Numbered from the stretch's first letter, positions 16,457 to 23,817 are shown. The stretch: 23,978 nt of DNA from Pontiellaceae bacterium (GCA_029934215.1 JAOZMR010000008.1:1-23978); one strand, 5' to 3'. Made by a program: numbers and translations. The notes: generated from the letters alone by a model not told the origin.

Positions 16457-18400
16457 ATGTTTAGTGAACAAAAAGGTAAGCAGCTGATATCGCAACTGGA
16501 TCTCAATTCTCCATTTGCTATATATGGTTGCGGACAGTTTACTAAAGCGTTTCTCCAATACCTCCAAAGCCGGAATCATCCGCTCCCCGAAGTGATTCTG
16601 GATGACACCCCAAAAACGAACAAACTACACTCTGTTCCCGTCCAGCAAACAAGCTCCGGCACACTGGCAGACCTGTCTCAGGTAATCTTATCCACGGACA
16701 CGTTTATTCATGCCATGACCCAAAAGCTGTTCGAACTGCGTTATGGCCAAAACATAATTTTTCTGCGGTCGTCAAGCCCGGAATTGAACTCCCCGTTTGA
16801 CCTTCAAAAAACAGTGAATATCGGAAAGAACTTGCCTGCTGACATAGGAAACAAAGCATACATTTTTCTCCACCTTCTAAAAACGGGAGGAACCTCACTT
16901 GCGGATCTGTTTATTCGAAATATGGATTGCCACTTGGTTTGCTCGAACCGAAACCCATCCTTGGCTTTTCGATTGTATCAGGAAAGGCAGGGTTCGTTTC
17001 AGACAAATGACCGGATTTTCATTTCCGGACATGATTCATGGGGTGCGCACATGGCTTTCCCGAATCGTACATGCTGTTATATAACGATGCTTCGCGAACC
17101 ACTGTCCAGGGCGATTTCTCACTTCAACTTTCAGAATCAGTATTGGTCTGCCGATCATTTTGACGAGTTTGCGAACCGATTCACCAACCTGTATACTCGA
17201 GAAATCGGTAATGGTGATTTTGAGACAGCCAAAAGGAATATAGAACAGATGTTCGATTCGGTTCTCATCTATGAGCAATATCAGGATTCGGTAAATTACA
17301 TCGCCAAAAGATATGGAATTCACGGTGATATTAAATACCTGAACAGATCCCGTAAGAGTGCGGATGCATCCGTACTTTCTCAGGAGTCAATCCGTCAATT
17401 CTATCGAAAAAATGAGGCCGATGTTGAACTCTATCGCCTTGCTGAAAAAGAATTTAACAAACGGATCCATCAGTATTCCTTGCCAAACCTGTGCCATCAA
17501 AAAGAAGATGGCGGCGAAGTCATAAAACGGCACTATGACAAAATCTCGACGTTTTCCTCTATTTCTAGCATAAACGATCCAAAAATCCGCTACGATTCAG
17601 CTATGGAGAAGCGCAGCAGTATTGTCGACATGATGAGTTTTCTGCTTGCAGTTAATCCTTCCATTGACGCCCTTTTTCCGGAAAAGAAATTTTCGCTTTT
17701 CCGGCTGTATCTGGAGGCCTATGAATCGCATCCATTGCCTGTGCCTGCAACAGATACACAGCTGAGAATATTGTATGCTGGAATTTTAAAATTTTTCTTT
17801 TATTTACTGAAATATGAGGCGCTAATGCCGACTGCTATTTTCCGGCAGGTAAATCACCGGTTTCGGAATTTCATCGCTGAAAACCGACACCGGTTTTTGA
17901 ACACCCTAAAAAAAGACGAGGAAGATTTGCGGTTCATATATGAACTTGCCATTTCGATTTTTTCCTCCTATTTGGATCGGGACAGAGAAAAAATGCAACT
18001 GTATTACAGTCAGCTGATGGAACAGCTTTCGGATTTTTTCCCAAAATATACTCAAGATAAATGGAAACAGCTTGATGGACAATGTATCGCAATATACGGA
18101 CAGGGAAGATGTGCGCGAAGCGTTTTGAATAAAATAAAGAATTTGACTAAACAAAAGCCTGTCATCGCCGCAGTTTTCGGCAGGGGAAGCATGCCCCCAG
18201 CTCACGAATTGCAGGAAAAGAAGATTGAAACGATTCTCATGCTGAACGATGAGGATTTGCAAATCAGCTATCTGGATTTGTTTAAAAAATATGGAGAGCA
18301 GTTCGTCCTGATGGATCTATACGAAGATATTCCGTTTAATATGATTCCTTGCCAATATATGCTTTCATTTCCTCCGCCAGTTTCCGGCATACATAGTTAA
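16457..18400 (+). CDS. Sulfotransferase flanked by two Rossmann-like modules (gene I)
   Basis: A 647-residue protein. The central domain (~133-340) is a PAPS-dependent sulfotransferase of the carbohydrate type. FLHLLKTGGTSL at 137-148 is the 5'-phosphosulfate loop with K142 and T143. TMLREPLSRAISHFNF at 210-225 is the 3'-phosphate motif with R213 and S221. Residues 20-103 are one shared module (IYGCGQFT at 22-29, ILDDTP, ILSTDTF). Residues ~542-628 are a second, more divergent one (IYGQGRCA, ending LMDLYEDIP). Residues ~350-535 are helical and unassigned. It would transfer sulfate from PAPS to a hydroxyl or amine, probably on the glycan. By eye its coding sequence is more AT-rich than genes E-H, which may mean a separate origin. 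It is the last gene of the tight run. Confidence 0.83.
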   Translation: MFSEQKGKQLISQLDLNSPFAIYGCGQFTKAFLQYLQSRNHPLPEVILDDTPKTNKLHSVPVQQTSSGTLADLSQVILSTDTFIHAMTQKLFELRYGQNIIFLRSSSPELNSPFDLQKTVNIGKNLPADIGNKAYIFLHLLKTGGTSLADLFIRNMDCHLVCSNRNPSLAFRLYQERQGSFQTNDRIFISGHDSWGAHMAFPNRTCCYITMLREPLSRAISHFNFQNQYWSADHFDEFANRFTNLYTREIGNGDFETAKRNIEQMFDSVLIYEQYQDSVNYIAKRYGIHGDIKYLNRSRKSADASVLSQESIRQFYRKNEADVELYRLAEKEFNKRIHQYSLPNLCHQKEDGGEVIKRHYDKISTFSSISSINDPKIRYDSAMEKRSSIVDMMSFLLAVNPSIDALFPEKKFSLFRLYLEAYESHPLPVPATDTQLRILYAGILKFFFYLLKYEALMPTAIFRQVNHRFRNFIAENRHRFLNTLKKDEEDLRFIYELAISIFSSYLDRDREKMQLYYSQLMEQLSDFFPKYTQDKWKQLDGQCIAIYGQGRCARSVLNKIKNLTKQKPVIAAVFGRGSMPPAHELQEKKIETILMLNDEDLQISYLDLFKKYGEQFVLMDLYEDIPFNMIPCQYMLSFPPPVSGIHS

Positions 18401-18500
18401 ACGTGTTGTTGAGAGTGTATTGCAAAGAATGAAAAAACAGGAATCAGCAATGAAAAATCACCGCAATACTATTTATGGTAGATATATTTCAGGCATTGTC

Positions 18501-18649
18501 GTTTCTTCGGTTCAACTGTTGCAAAGCTTCGGTCGGGAATACGCAATCTTCGGAGCTGGAAAACATACGCATTGGCTGCTCGAACAGTTTGTGTCCGCAA
18601 GGCCCCGCTACCGAACATCATCAATCTCTACGCCGGGTTCTACTCCTGA
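18501..18649 (+). pseudogene. Decayed copy of the 3' end of gene H
   Basis: Nucleotides 18501-18623 match gene H from 16123 at roughly 90% by eye, covering the codons for VQLLQS, GREYAIFGAGKHTHWLLEQF and VSA. One base is missing near 18598 (gtccgcaagg versus gtccgctaagg), which shifts the frame. The copy then jumps from the equivalent of 16245 to 16405, losing 159 bp between two TCATC microhomologies, and ends with the gene H C-terminus (NLYAGFYS, TGA 18647-18649). It lies 6 bp before the next gene. The 100 bp between gene I and this remnant (18401-18500) shows no recognisable feature. Confidence 0.85.
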
Positions 18650-18655
18650 CACGCT

Positions 18656-19939
18656 ATGAAAATTCAATTTGCACTCACAGAGTATCTGCCGGATGTTTTC
18701 GGGGGTGCAGAGGTTTACACACGGAACCTCGCGGCAACATTGGCAAACAGGGGGCATGACGTATCTATCCTCTCCCCAGGGATTGTTCGTAAGAACTCAA
18801 GGGTCAATGACGATCTGTACGAAGATATTCCGGTTCATCGCTTTGCATTTTTCCCCGAGCGAGTTTCTTCGCCTTTCTATGCTATTCGGTATTACCCGTC
18901 ACTATATGACGAAGCTTTGGAGTGGTTCACGCAAACAAAGCCGGATGTTGTGCATATCACAAACAGTTGGTTCATGGCGCCTGTTGTTTTCGCTGCTGCT
19001 GCCTGCGACATTCCAATTGTTGGAACCCATGTGGATTTCGTATGGACTTGCAAGGAGTCTCATCTCCTCGACACGGAGTTGAATTTCTGCGCTGCCTGGA
19101 ACGCGCAAAAATGCAAAAAGTGTTTTCCGGATCTGACCGGCGATGAATGGAAATGGGTACAGCCGCTGCGCGACGAAATGCACGCGTTGCTCGCCCAAGC
19201 CTATGCGTTCCACCACTGTCCCTGTCCGTTGCTTGCGGACCAGATTCGCATGTTTGGAGCCGGTGCGGAAAATGTCGGGGTCTGGCCCTATGGTGTGCCG
19301 GATGAATTGCCGGCGTGTCGAAGAGAAAAAACTGAATCCTGTGTGTTGCGACTTGCGTATATTGGGCGTTGGAATCGCATCAAGGGAATTGATGTTTTAC
19401 TGGATGCAATGGCCATGATGGTTGATCGCAATGATATTGAACTGACTCTTTACGGAGAACGAGAAGCCTGGAATCAGGATTGCTATGGCGCTGAGATGAA
19501 GAAGAAAGCGGATGCGCTTTCCGCAGTTCGCATTGGCGGGCGATTTGACCCTTCGGATCTTGCTGAGGTGCATCAGTCAATTGATGCGATTGTGACTCCA
19601 TCGATTTGGCCGGAAAACTCGCCGGTATCGATTCTGGAGGCGCTGGCGCTCGGAACGGCGGTGATTTGTGCGGACGGTGCGGGGATGACGAATCTTATTA
19701 CACATGGTGAAAACGGCTTGCTGTTTGAAAACCGGAATGCAGCTTCGTTGGCTCAGCAGATTCAAGAAATGGCCGATGGTCCGAAATTGAAAGCAATCAG
19801 CCTGGGGGTGATTTCGGATGATGCCGACCGGTTTGAGAAAATATATGCTGACGCCCAACCTGCGCCAAAGTGTGTAGTAGAGGATTTCAACAACCGGATG
19901 CGCACATTAATTGACCCAGTTGCGCTGCCTGGTGCTTAA
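18656..19939 (+). CDS. Family 4 glycosyltransferase (GT-B)
   Basis: A 427-residue protein with a typical GT4 layout. The N-terminal domain opens with MKIQFALTEYLPDVFGGAEV, with the glycine-rich acceptor-side loop. Residues 233-244 (LAYIGRWNRIKG) start the donor-binding domain, with K243 contacting the phosphate. The EX7E motif is E320 (PENSP) to E328 (ILEALALG), followed by ENGLLF. GT4 enzymes are retaining transferases using nucleotide sugars. A cysteine-containing middle segment (CAAWNAQKCKKCF) could bind a metal or be structural. No Shine-Dalgarno is seen before ATG 18656, which lies 7 bp after the gene H remnant. The 3' end overlaps the convergent gene by 53 bp. It lacks the YGAGxHT module. 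Confidence 0.9.
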   Translation: MKIQFALTEYLPDVFGGAEVYTRNLAATLANRGHDVSILSPGIVRKNSRVNDDLYEDIPVHRFAFFPERVSSPFYAIRYYPSLYDEALEWFTQTKPDVVHITNSWFMAPVVFAAAACDIPIVGTHVDFVWTCKESHLLDTELNFCAAWNAQKCKKCFPDLTGDEWKWVQPLRDEMHALLAQAYAFHHCPCPLLADQIRMFGAGAENVGVWPYGVPDELPACRREKTESCVLRLAYIGRWNRIKGIDVLLDAMAMMVDRNDIELTLYGEREAWNQDCYGAEMKKKADALSAVRIGGRFDPSDLAEVHQSIDAIVTPSIWPENSPVSILEALALGTAVICADGAGMTNLITHGENGLLFENRNAASLAQQIQEMADGPKLKAISLGVISDDADRFEKIYADAQPAPKCVVEDFNNRMRTLIDPVALPGA

Positions 19940-20993
19940 TATTGGCAATTTTTAGCGTTCTCTTTTTCCCGGCAGTTCCCATCGCTAAAGTCTCTAAAAC
20001 ATCTGAGCTCAGCTGGCGTATCGCGCCGGCCATTTTTAACGAGTTGTTCGGAGGAACCAGTAGACCGGTTTCTCCATTAATCACTTGTTCGCTTAGACCG
20101 CCGCAGTCGGTGGCGATGACTGCCAGAGCGTGCGCCATTCCTTCGAGCGTAACGGTCGGGTATGGGTCTGGGTCGCTGGATGGAATAATTAGAATGTCCG
20201 CGTTTTGATAGCAAGGTCTCGGGTCGGGTTGGTTGCCGATAAAACTGACGTCAGGATGGGCGAGTTTGCGCATCGAGGTTTCGTATTCTTGGCTGTAAGT
20301 ATTGAGTGGACCAGCAATGGTTAGTACATAGTCGAGGTTTTCTGTCCGTAGCATTCGGTCTGCTTCGAGCAGTGTTTTGAGCCCTTTTTGCGGTCCCCAT
20401 GTGGCAATCGAGAGAATGCGAATGGTTTTATTGTTCGAAATGTTTTTTTCTTGTCCGTAATTCGTCGGTAGACCTGCCGTGATCACTTCCGTGTTGAGAA
20501 TTTTAGCACGTTTTAAAGGCTCGTTAACAGCGAGTGAGGCAGCAATGATGCATTTTGCATAGTTGGCTACGCGGCGAACTGGTTCTGTGATCGGGTGTTC
20601 TGGCATATCCTTATACATTAGTTGATGATGTACAAAAAGAGGAACGTTTCGTTTCTGCAAAATAGGCAGAGAGAGCATGGCGACTGGAAACATGCAGGCT
20701 AGGACGGCGTTAGGGCGGAACTTATGAATGAGTTCATCCAGTCGTTTGCGGGCTGGTTGTGCGGAATGGCACGGTTCGTTAATAAAATGGGAAGCGCGGA
20801 GTAGTGTATCGCCGTTCGCTGATTCATTGTCCCATGGGTGCGCCGGTAGACCAAATTTAGCAACACGCTCGCATGTTGCTGAGTGGGCAAGAATTTCGAT
20901 TTCCCACGAGTCGGGGAGAGCTGCGGCAAAGCGCAATGTTGTGATTTCTGCACCGGAAAAAACCTGTCCGCCAAGTATGATAAGCACTTTCAT
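19887..20993 (-). CDS. Family 4 glycosyltransferase (GT-B), minus strand
   Basis: A 368-residue GT4 enzyme. MKVLIILGGQVFSGAE is the N-terminal loop, IATWGPQKGLKTLLEA at 196-211 contains the donor-phosphate lysine K204, and DPYPTVTLEGMAHAL carries a D276-x7-E284 version of the EX7E motif, with Asp in place of the first Glu. NGETGLLVP follows. AGGAG (plus-strand 21002-21006) precedes the ATG with 8 nt spacing. The start overlaps the end of galE by 4 bp (ATGA), so the two are co-transcribed and translationally coupled. The 3' end overlaps the plus-strand GT4 by 53 bp; no terminator hairpin is visible between the two convergent genes. The donor sugar is unknown. Confidence 0.9.
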   Translation of the reverse strand: MKVLIILGGQVFSGAEITTLRFAAALPDSWEIEILAHSATCERVAKFGLPAHPWDNESANGDTLLRASHFINEPCHSAQPARKRLDELIHKFRPNAVLACMFPVAMLSLPILQKRNVPLFVHHQLMYKDMPEHPITEPVRRVANYAKCIIAASLAVNEPLKRAKILNTEVITAGLPTNYGQEKNISNNKTIRILSIATWGPQKGLKTLLEADRMLRTENLDYVLTIAGPLNTYSQEYETSMRKLAHPDVSFIGNQPDPRPCYQNADILIIPSSDPDPYPTVTLEGMAHALAVIATDCGGLSEQVINGETGLLVPPNNSLKMAGAIRQLSSDVLETLAMGTAGKKRTLKIANIKHQAAQLGQLMCASGC

Positions 20994-21973
20994 AATTCTG
21001 TCTCCTGATAGCCATTTGGATGTTTTTTATGCCATTTCCACGCATCACTGAGAATGGTTTCTATGCTGGAGTAACGTGGCTCCCAGCCCAGTTCGCTGTG
21101 CGCTTTATCTGCGATAGCAATCAGTTCGGCGGGGTCGCCATCACGGCGAGGCTTCTCAATCACCGGAATGTTTTTTCCGGTGATGCGTCGTGCTGTGTCA
21201 ATGACTTCTTTTACTGAGTAGCCAGTGCCAGTGCCAAGGTTGTAGGCTCCTGTTTTACCAACTTGTAGAGCCAATAGATGAGCTTGTGCGAGGTCTTTTA
21301 CGTGAATGTAGTCGCGCACGCATGTTCCGTCTGGGGTCGAAAAATCGGTTCCGTAAATATGCATTTCCTCGCGTTGACCGAGTGCTGTTTTGAGGATGTT
21401 TGGAATTAGGTGGCTTTCCGGCGAGTGGTCTTCGCCAAGTTCGTCGGTAGCTCCGCATGCGTTGAAGTAGCGCAGGGCAATCCCTGTGATTCCGTGGCAT
21501 TCGCACATCCAATGTAGTGCTCTTTCAAACATCAACTTGGATTCGCCGTAGGGGTTTTCTGGTTGTTGTTGTGTTGTTTCTGTGATTGGCAGTTTAGATG
21601 GAGTACCGTACGTTGCACAGCTGGATGAAAAAATGAAGCGTTGAACGTTTGCATGTACGGCGGAATTTAAGAGGTTTATACCTCCGATCACGTTGTTTGC
21701 CCAGTAGCGCTCCGGGTGTTGCATCGATTCGCCGACGAGTGCGTAGGCTGCAAAATGCATCACTGCATCTGGTTTTGTCTGTTGGAGGGCGTTATCGATT
21801 TCTTCTGCATTACGGAGGTCGCCATGAATAAATTTGGATTCGTCGGGCAGGGTTTCGGTATGTCCAACCTCTAGGTTATCAAATATAGTAACTTGCATCC
21901 CTTCTGCGAGAAGCCGTCGCACGGTAATGCTTCCGATATAACCGGCACCGCCGGTAATAAAGACATGTTTCAT
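20990..21973 (-). CDS. galE: UDP-glucose 4-epimerase
   Basis: A 327-residue extended short-chain dehydrogenase that interconverts UDP-glucose and UDP-galactose (or their N-acetyl forms) with bound NAD. The NAD loop is G8-x-x-G11-x-x-G14 (TGGAGYIGS), an HFAAYALVGES segment follows at 73-83, the catalytic serine lies in SSSCATYG (116-123), and the YxxxK pair is Y142 and K146. The sugar-binding region includes ALRYFNACGA and DGTCVRDYIHVKDLA. Length matches the family (~330-340). AAGGA lies about 11 nt upstream of the ATG. It probably supplies a nucleotide sugar to the surrounding glycosyltransferases. Confidence 0.95.
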   Translation of the reverse strand: MKHVFITGGAGYIGSITVRRLLAEGMQVTIFDNLEVGHTETLPDESKFIHGDLRNAEEIDNALQQTKPDAVMHFAAYALVGESMQHPERYWANNVIGGINLLNSAVHANVQRFIFSSSCATYGTPSKLPITETTQQQPENPYGESKLMFERALHWMCECHGITGIALRYFNACGATDELGEDHSPESHLIPNILKTALGQREEMHIYGTDFSTPDGTCVRDYIHVKDLAQAHLLALQVGKTGAYNLGTGTGYSVKEVIDTARRITGKNIPVIEKPRRDGDPAELIAIADKAHSELGWEPRYSSIETILSDAWKWHKKHPNGYQETEL

Positions 21974-22138
21974 GGTTTTGGTGTCCTTTGTTTGAGCATA
22001 AGATATATTATTGTGACTTCGATTGATGTTGTGTGGAAGTTGCTAATGATACAGATGTTTTCATTCGCATCTATTTATTAGCAGTGATAATGCCATGACG
22101 CTGATGCTTTCTGCATGCATAAAAGTAGGTTTTTTAAC

Positions 22139-22248
22139 AACAGGCGTTTGATCCTGCTCGATTTGTTTGAATTTGGTGTGAAGTACAGAGAGTTTGCTGC
22201 CATGAAATATCACGAACTTGGCGTGGTCGTTCTGGTGGAACAAATCTG
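22139..22248 (+). pseudogene. Remnant of another gene H/K-like paralogue
   Basis: Nucleotides 22209-22257 match 23016-23064 inside gene K at 42 of 49 positions by eye. In the frame of gene K the segment reads SRTWRGRSGGTNLMSL, against SRAWRSRSDGSSLMSL in gene K. Upstream, in another frame, DLFEFGVKYREFAAM resembles the gene K stretch DFGFGENLLFVLF with a 2-bp length difference, so a frameshift is likely. The remnant is joined at the MSL codons to the part of gene K equivalent to gene H residue 168. The rest of 21974-22138 shows no clear feature beyond the galE leader. Confidence 0.65.
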
Positions 22249-23529
22249 ATGTCGTTGCGTGATAAGTGCTGGATTCAGAATCTGTGGAGTTCGGCAGTTA
22301 CGCCTAAAGGTGCATTTTTCTGCGAGGTCGCGGGTGCGCTAGATGCGTTGTTCGATGGCCCTGGCGGGTGGGATGTGGATTCCGAATGGTGGAAGAAAAC
22401 ACCGGATCAGTTCGGAGATCAGCTCAAGTGGTGCGAATTATGTGGAGCCGCGCTTCAGGTTCCTCGGCGTCAGGCGAATGAAGAGATCGATGATGTTTCG
22501 CCGGAGCTATACGAAAAGCTGGCGGCTTTAAAGAGCCCGAAGCTACGAAAGAAGCAGGTGGATGTGTTGAATCTGGAAGATTATTCGCCGGAAAACTATC
22601 GGGTCGATCCGTCGATGCAGTGGTATTTGCCGAAGGGGGATAATCGGCAGCGTATTTCTGGAACGAATCGTAGTCTTTATCCTCAACAGATTATAGCGTG
22701 TGTTTTTTGTGATGATCCAGAGCAGGGAGATTTAGAGCCATTTGAGCAGCATGTTGATCGAGTGGTGTTTGTTTCTCGGGATAAGCCTTGGGTAGATTTG
22801 GACGGTTTTGGCGTGAATGATTGGGTTTTATGCATCGATCAGAGTGCGCGGCTGCGAGACGATTTCGGCTCGATGGTTCGTAGCGTTATTTTGAATCCGG
22901 GCTGTTTTTATTATCAACAGCGCATGGAATCCTCGTCTTTGGCGTATGAGAAGTCCCAGGTGCTGAACGATTTCGGATTCGGCGAAAATCTGTTATTTGT
23001 GTTGTTCAACACAAGATCACGAGCTTGGCGTAGTCGTTCTGATGGCTCAAGCCTGATGTCGTTGTGGGAGCGGCATAAATTGATAAATTTTGGTGCGTGG
23101 GAAAAACGCAGGGCGGAGCCGGATGCGTATGAGATTGAGGGCGACCTTTTTGCTCAACATATGGCGTCGGTCTGGGCGGCGATAACTGCTGTAAATCGAG
23201 AGGTTTTCCTTTATGGTGCCGGACAGCATACGGCTTGGCTTATTCAGTTGTTTCGTCAATTTGAACTCCCAGATCCTGCGGGCATTCTAGATGATGCAGG
23301 TTCCGGAATGGTTTTGGATGGAATTGCAGTGCAACGTCCGGAGCAGATCAATCGTCCATCCGCTGTGATGCTATCCGTCAATCATCGCTCGTTGACTCCA
23401 GTTCTTGAGCGACGGTGCAAGGAGTTGTGGGGAGATGATGTGTCTGTGATTGATCCGTATTGCTGTTTGCCGGATAAGAACTATCGAAAATCTATTCCAG
23501 AAAACTGTCCATGCGCGGAAGAAATTTAG
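22249..23529 (+). CDS. N-terminally truncated radical SAM/SPASM paralogue of gene H (gene K), possibly a pseudogene
   Basis: A 426-residue protein aligning with gene H from its residue 168 onward: LRDKCWIQNLWS begins at residue 3, TPKGAFFCEVA and FGDQLKWCELC follow, keeping the four SPASM-like cysteines (C7, C25, C62, C65). The radical SAM half with CX3CX2C is absent, so it cannot do radical SAM chemistry itself. The middle domain (VDPSMQWYLP, WVLCIDQSARL, NPGCFYY) and the shared module at 318-405 (LYGAGQHT at 321-328, ILDDAG, VIDPYCCLP) are intact. ATG 22249 is the first start in frame, but the frame stays open upstream to a stop at 22168-22170 through remnant sequence. The weak ggtgga upstream may be fortuitous. 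The long intact frame argues for recent formation or a retained non-catalytic role. Confidence 0.7.
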   Translation: MSLRDKCWIQNLWSSAVTPKGAFFCEVAGALDALFDGPGGWDVDSEWWKKTPDQFGDQLKWCELCGAALQVPRRQANEEIDDVSPELYEKLAALKSPKLRKKQVDVLNLEDYSPENYRVDPSMQWYLPKGDNRQRISGTNRSLYPQQIIACVFCDDPEQGDLEPFEQHVDRVVFVSRDKPWVDLDGFGVNDWVLCIDQSARLRDDFGSMVRSVILNPGCFYYQQRMESSSLAYEKSQVLNDFGFGENLLFVLFNTRSRAWRSRSDGSSLMSLWERHKLINFGAWEKRRAEPDAYEIEGDLFAQHMASVWAAITAVNREVFLYGAGQHTAWLIQLFRQFELPDPAGILDDAGSGMVLDGIAVQRPEQINRPSAVMLSVNHRSLTPVLERRCKELWGDDVSVIDPYCCLPDKNYRKSIPENCPCAEEI

Positions 23530-23727
23530 CCACGAGAAAGCGCAGAGGAGGTGAATATCGAATATCGAATATCGAACAAGGAATTTCGAATGTCAAAGGG
23601 AGAGACATTGCCGATTGGGAGAAAAAGGTTCCAAACATTGGAAAATAGAAGATTTTTCATAAAACGTAGACGAGCGCTTCCAGCCTCGTTCTTTGGGTGA
23701 ATTGGGGGTGGAACCGTTCATGCGCGG
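23525..23727 (-). repeat. Composite dispersed repeat, right copy (inverted)
   Basis: Read on the minus strand this segment repeats the left-edge blocks in the same order: cgttcatgcgcgg (23715-23727), the 22-bp block at 23680-23701, the TTCCAA-ACA-TTGGAA hairpin (23629-23643), cattgccgattggg (23605-23618), and six heptads (23552-23593: gaatatc three times, gaacaag, gaatttc, gaatgtc). The cgtggctaa-type block (23525-23547) lies at the other end than in the left copy. It begins at the stop codon of gene K. Confidence 0.8.
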
Positions 23728-23817
23728 TTTTGTATCAAAAAATAGTGACGAAGGAACGGTTCATCGCACAAATCTACGCGAATGGGACTAAAATAGATCA
23801 GAATTGAGCCTGAAAAA

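Noticed and set aside
18420..18659. 79-codon open frame containing GREYAIFGAGKHTHWLLEQF
   Set aside because: The match to gene H is real, but the frame starts in unrelated sequence and shifts after VSA; it is a pseudogene fragment, not a small gene.
18311..18838. Shared string DLYEDIP in gene I and in the following GT4
   Set aside because: The contexts differ and surrounding residues do not align; it is probably coincidence.
22115..22249. 44-codon open frame overlapping gene K's start as TGATG, superficially like a small coupled gene
   Set aside because: Its 3' part is homologous in another frame to the inside of gene K, so it is better explained as a frameshifted paralogue remnant.
23552..23593. 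Possible CRISPR-like array in the heptad repeats
   Set aside because: Units are 7 bp and contiguous without spacers; no cas gene is present.
242..23727. Composite transposon with terminal inverted repeats
   Set aside because: The ends share inverted blocks, but no transposase, integrase or target-site duplication is visible, so only the repeat arrangement is reported.
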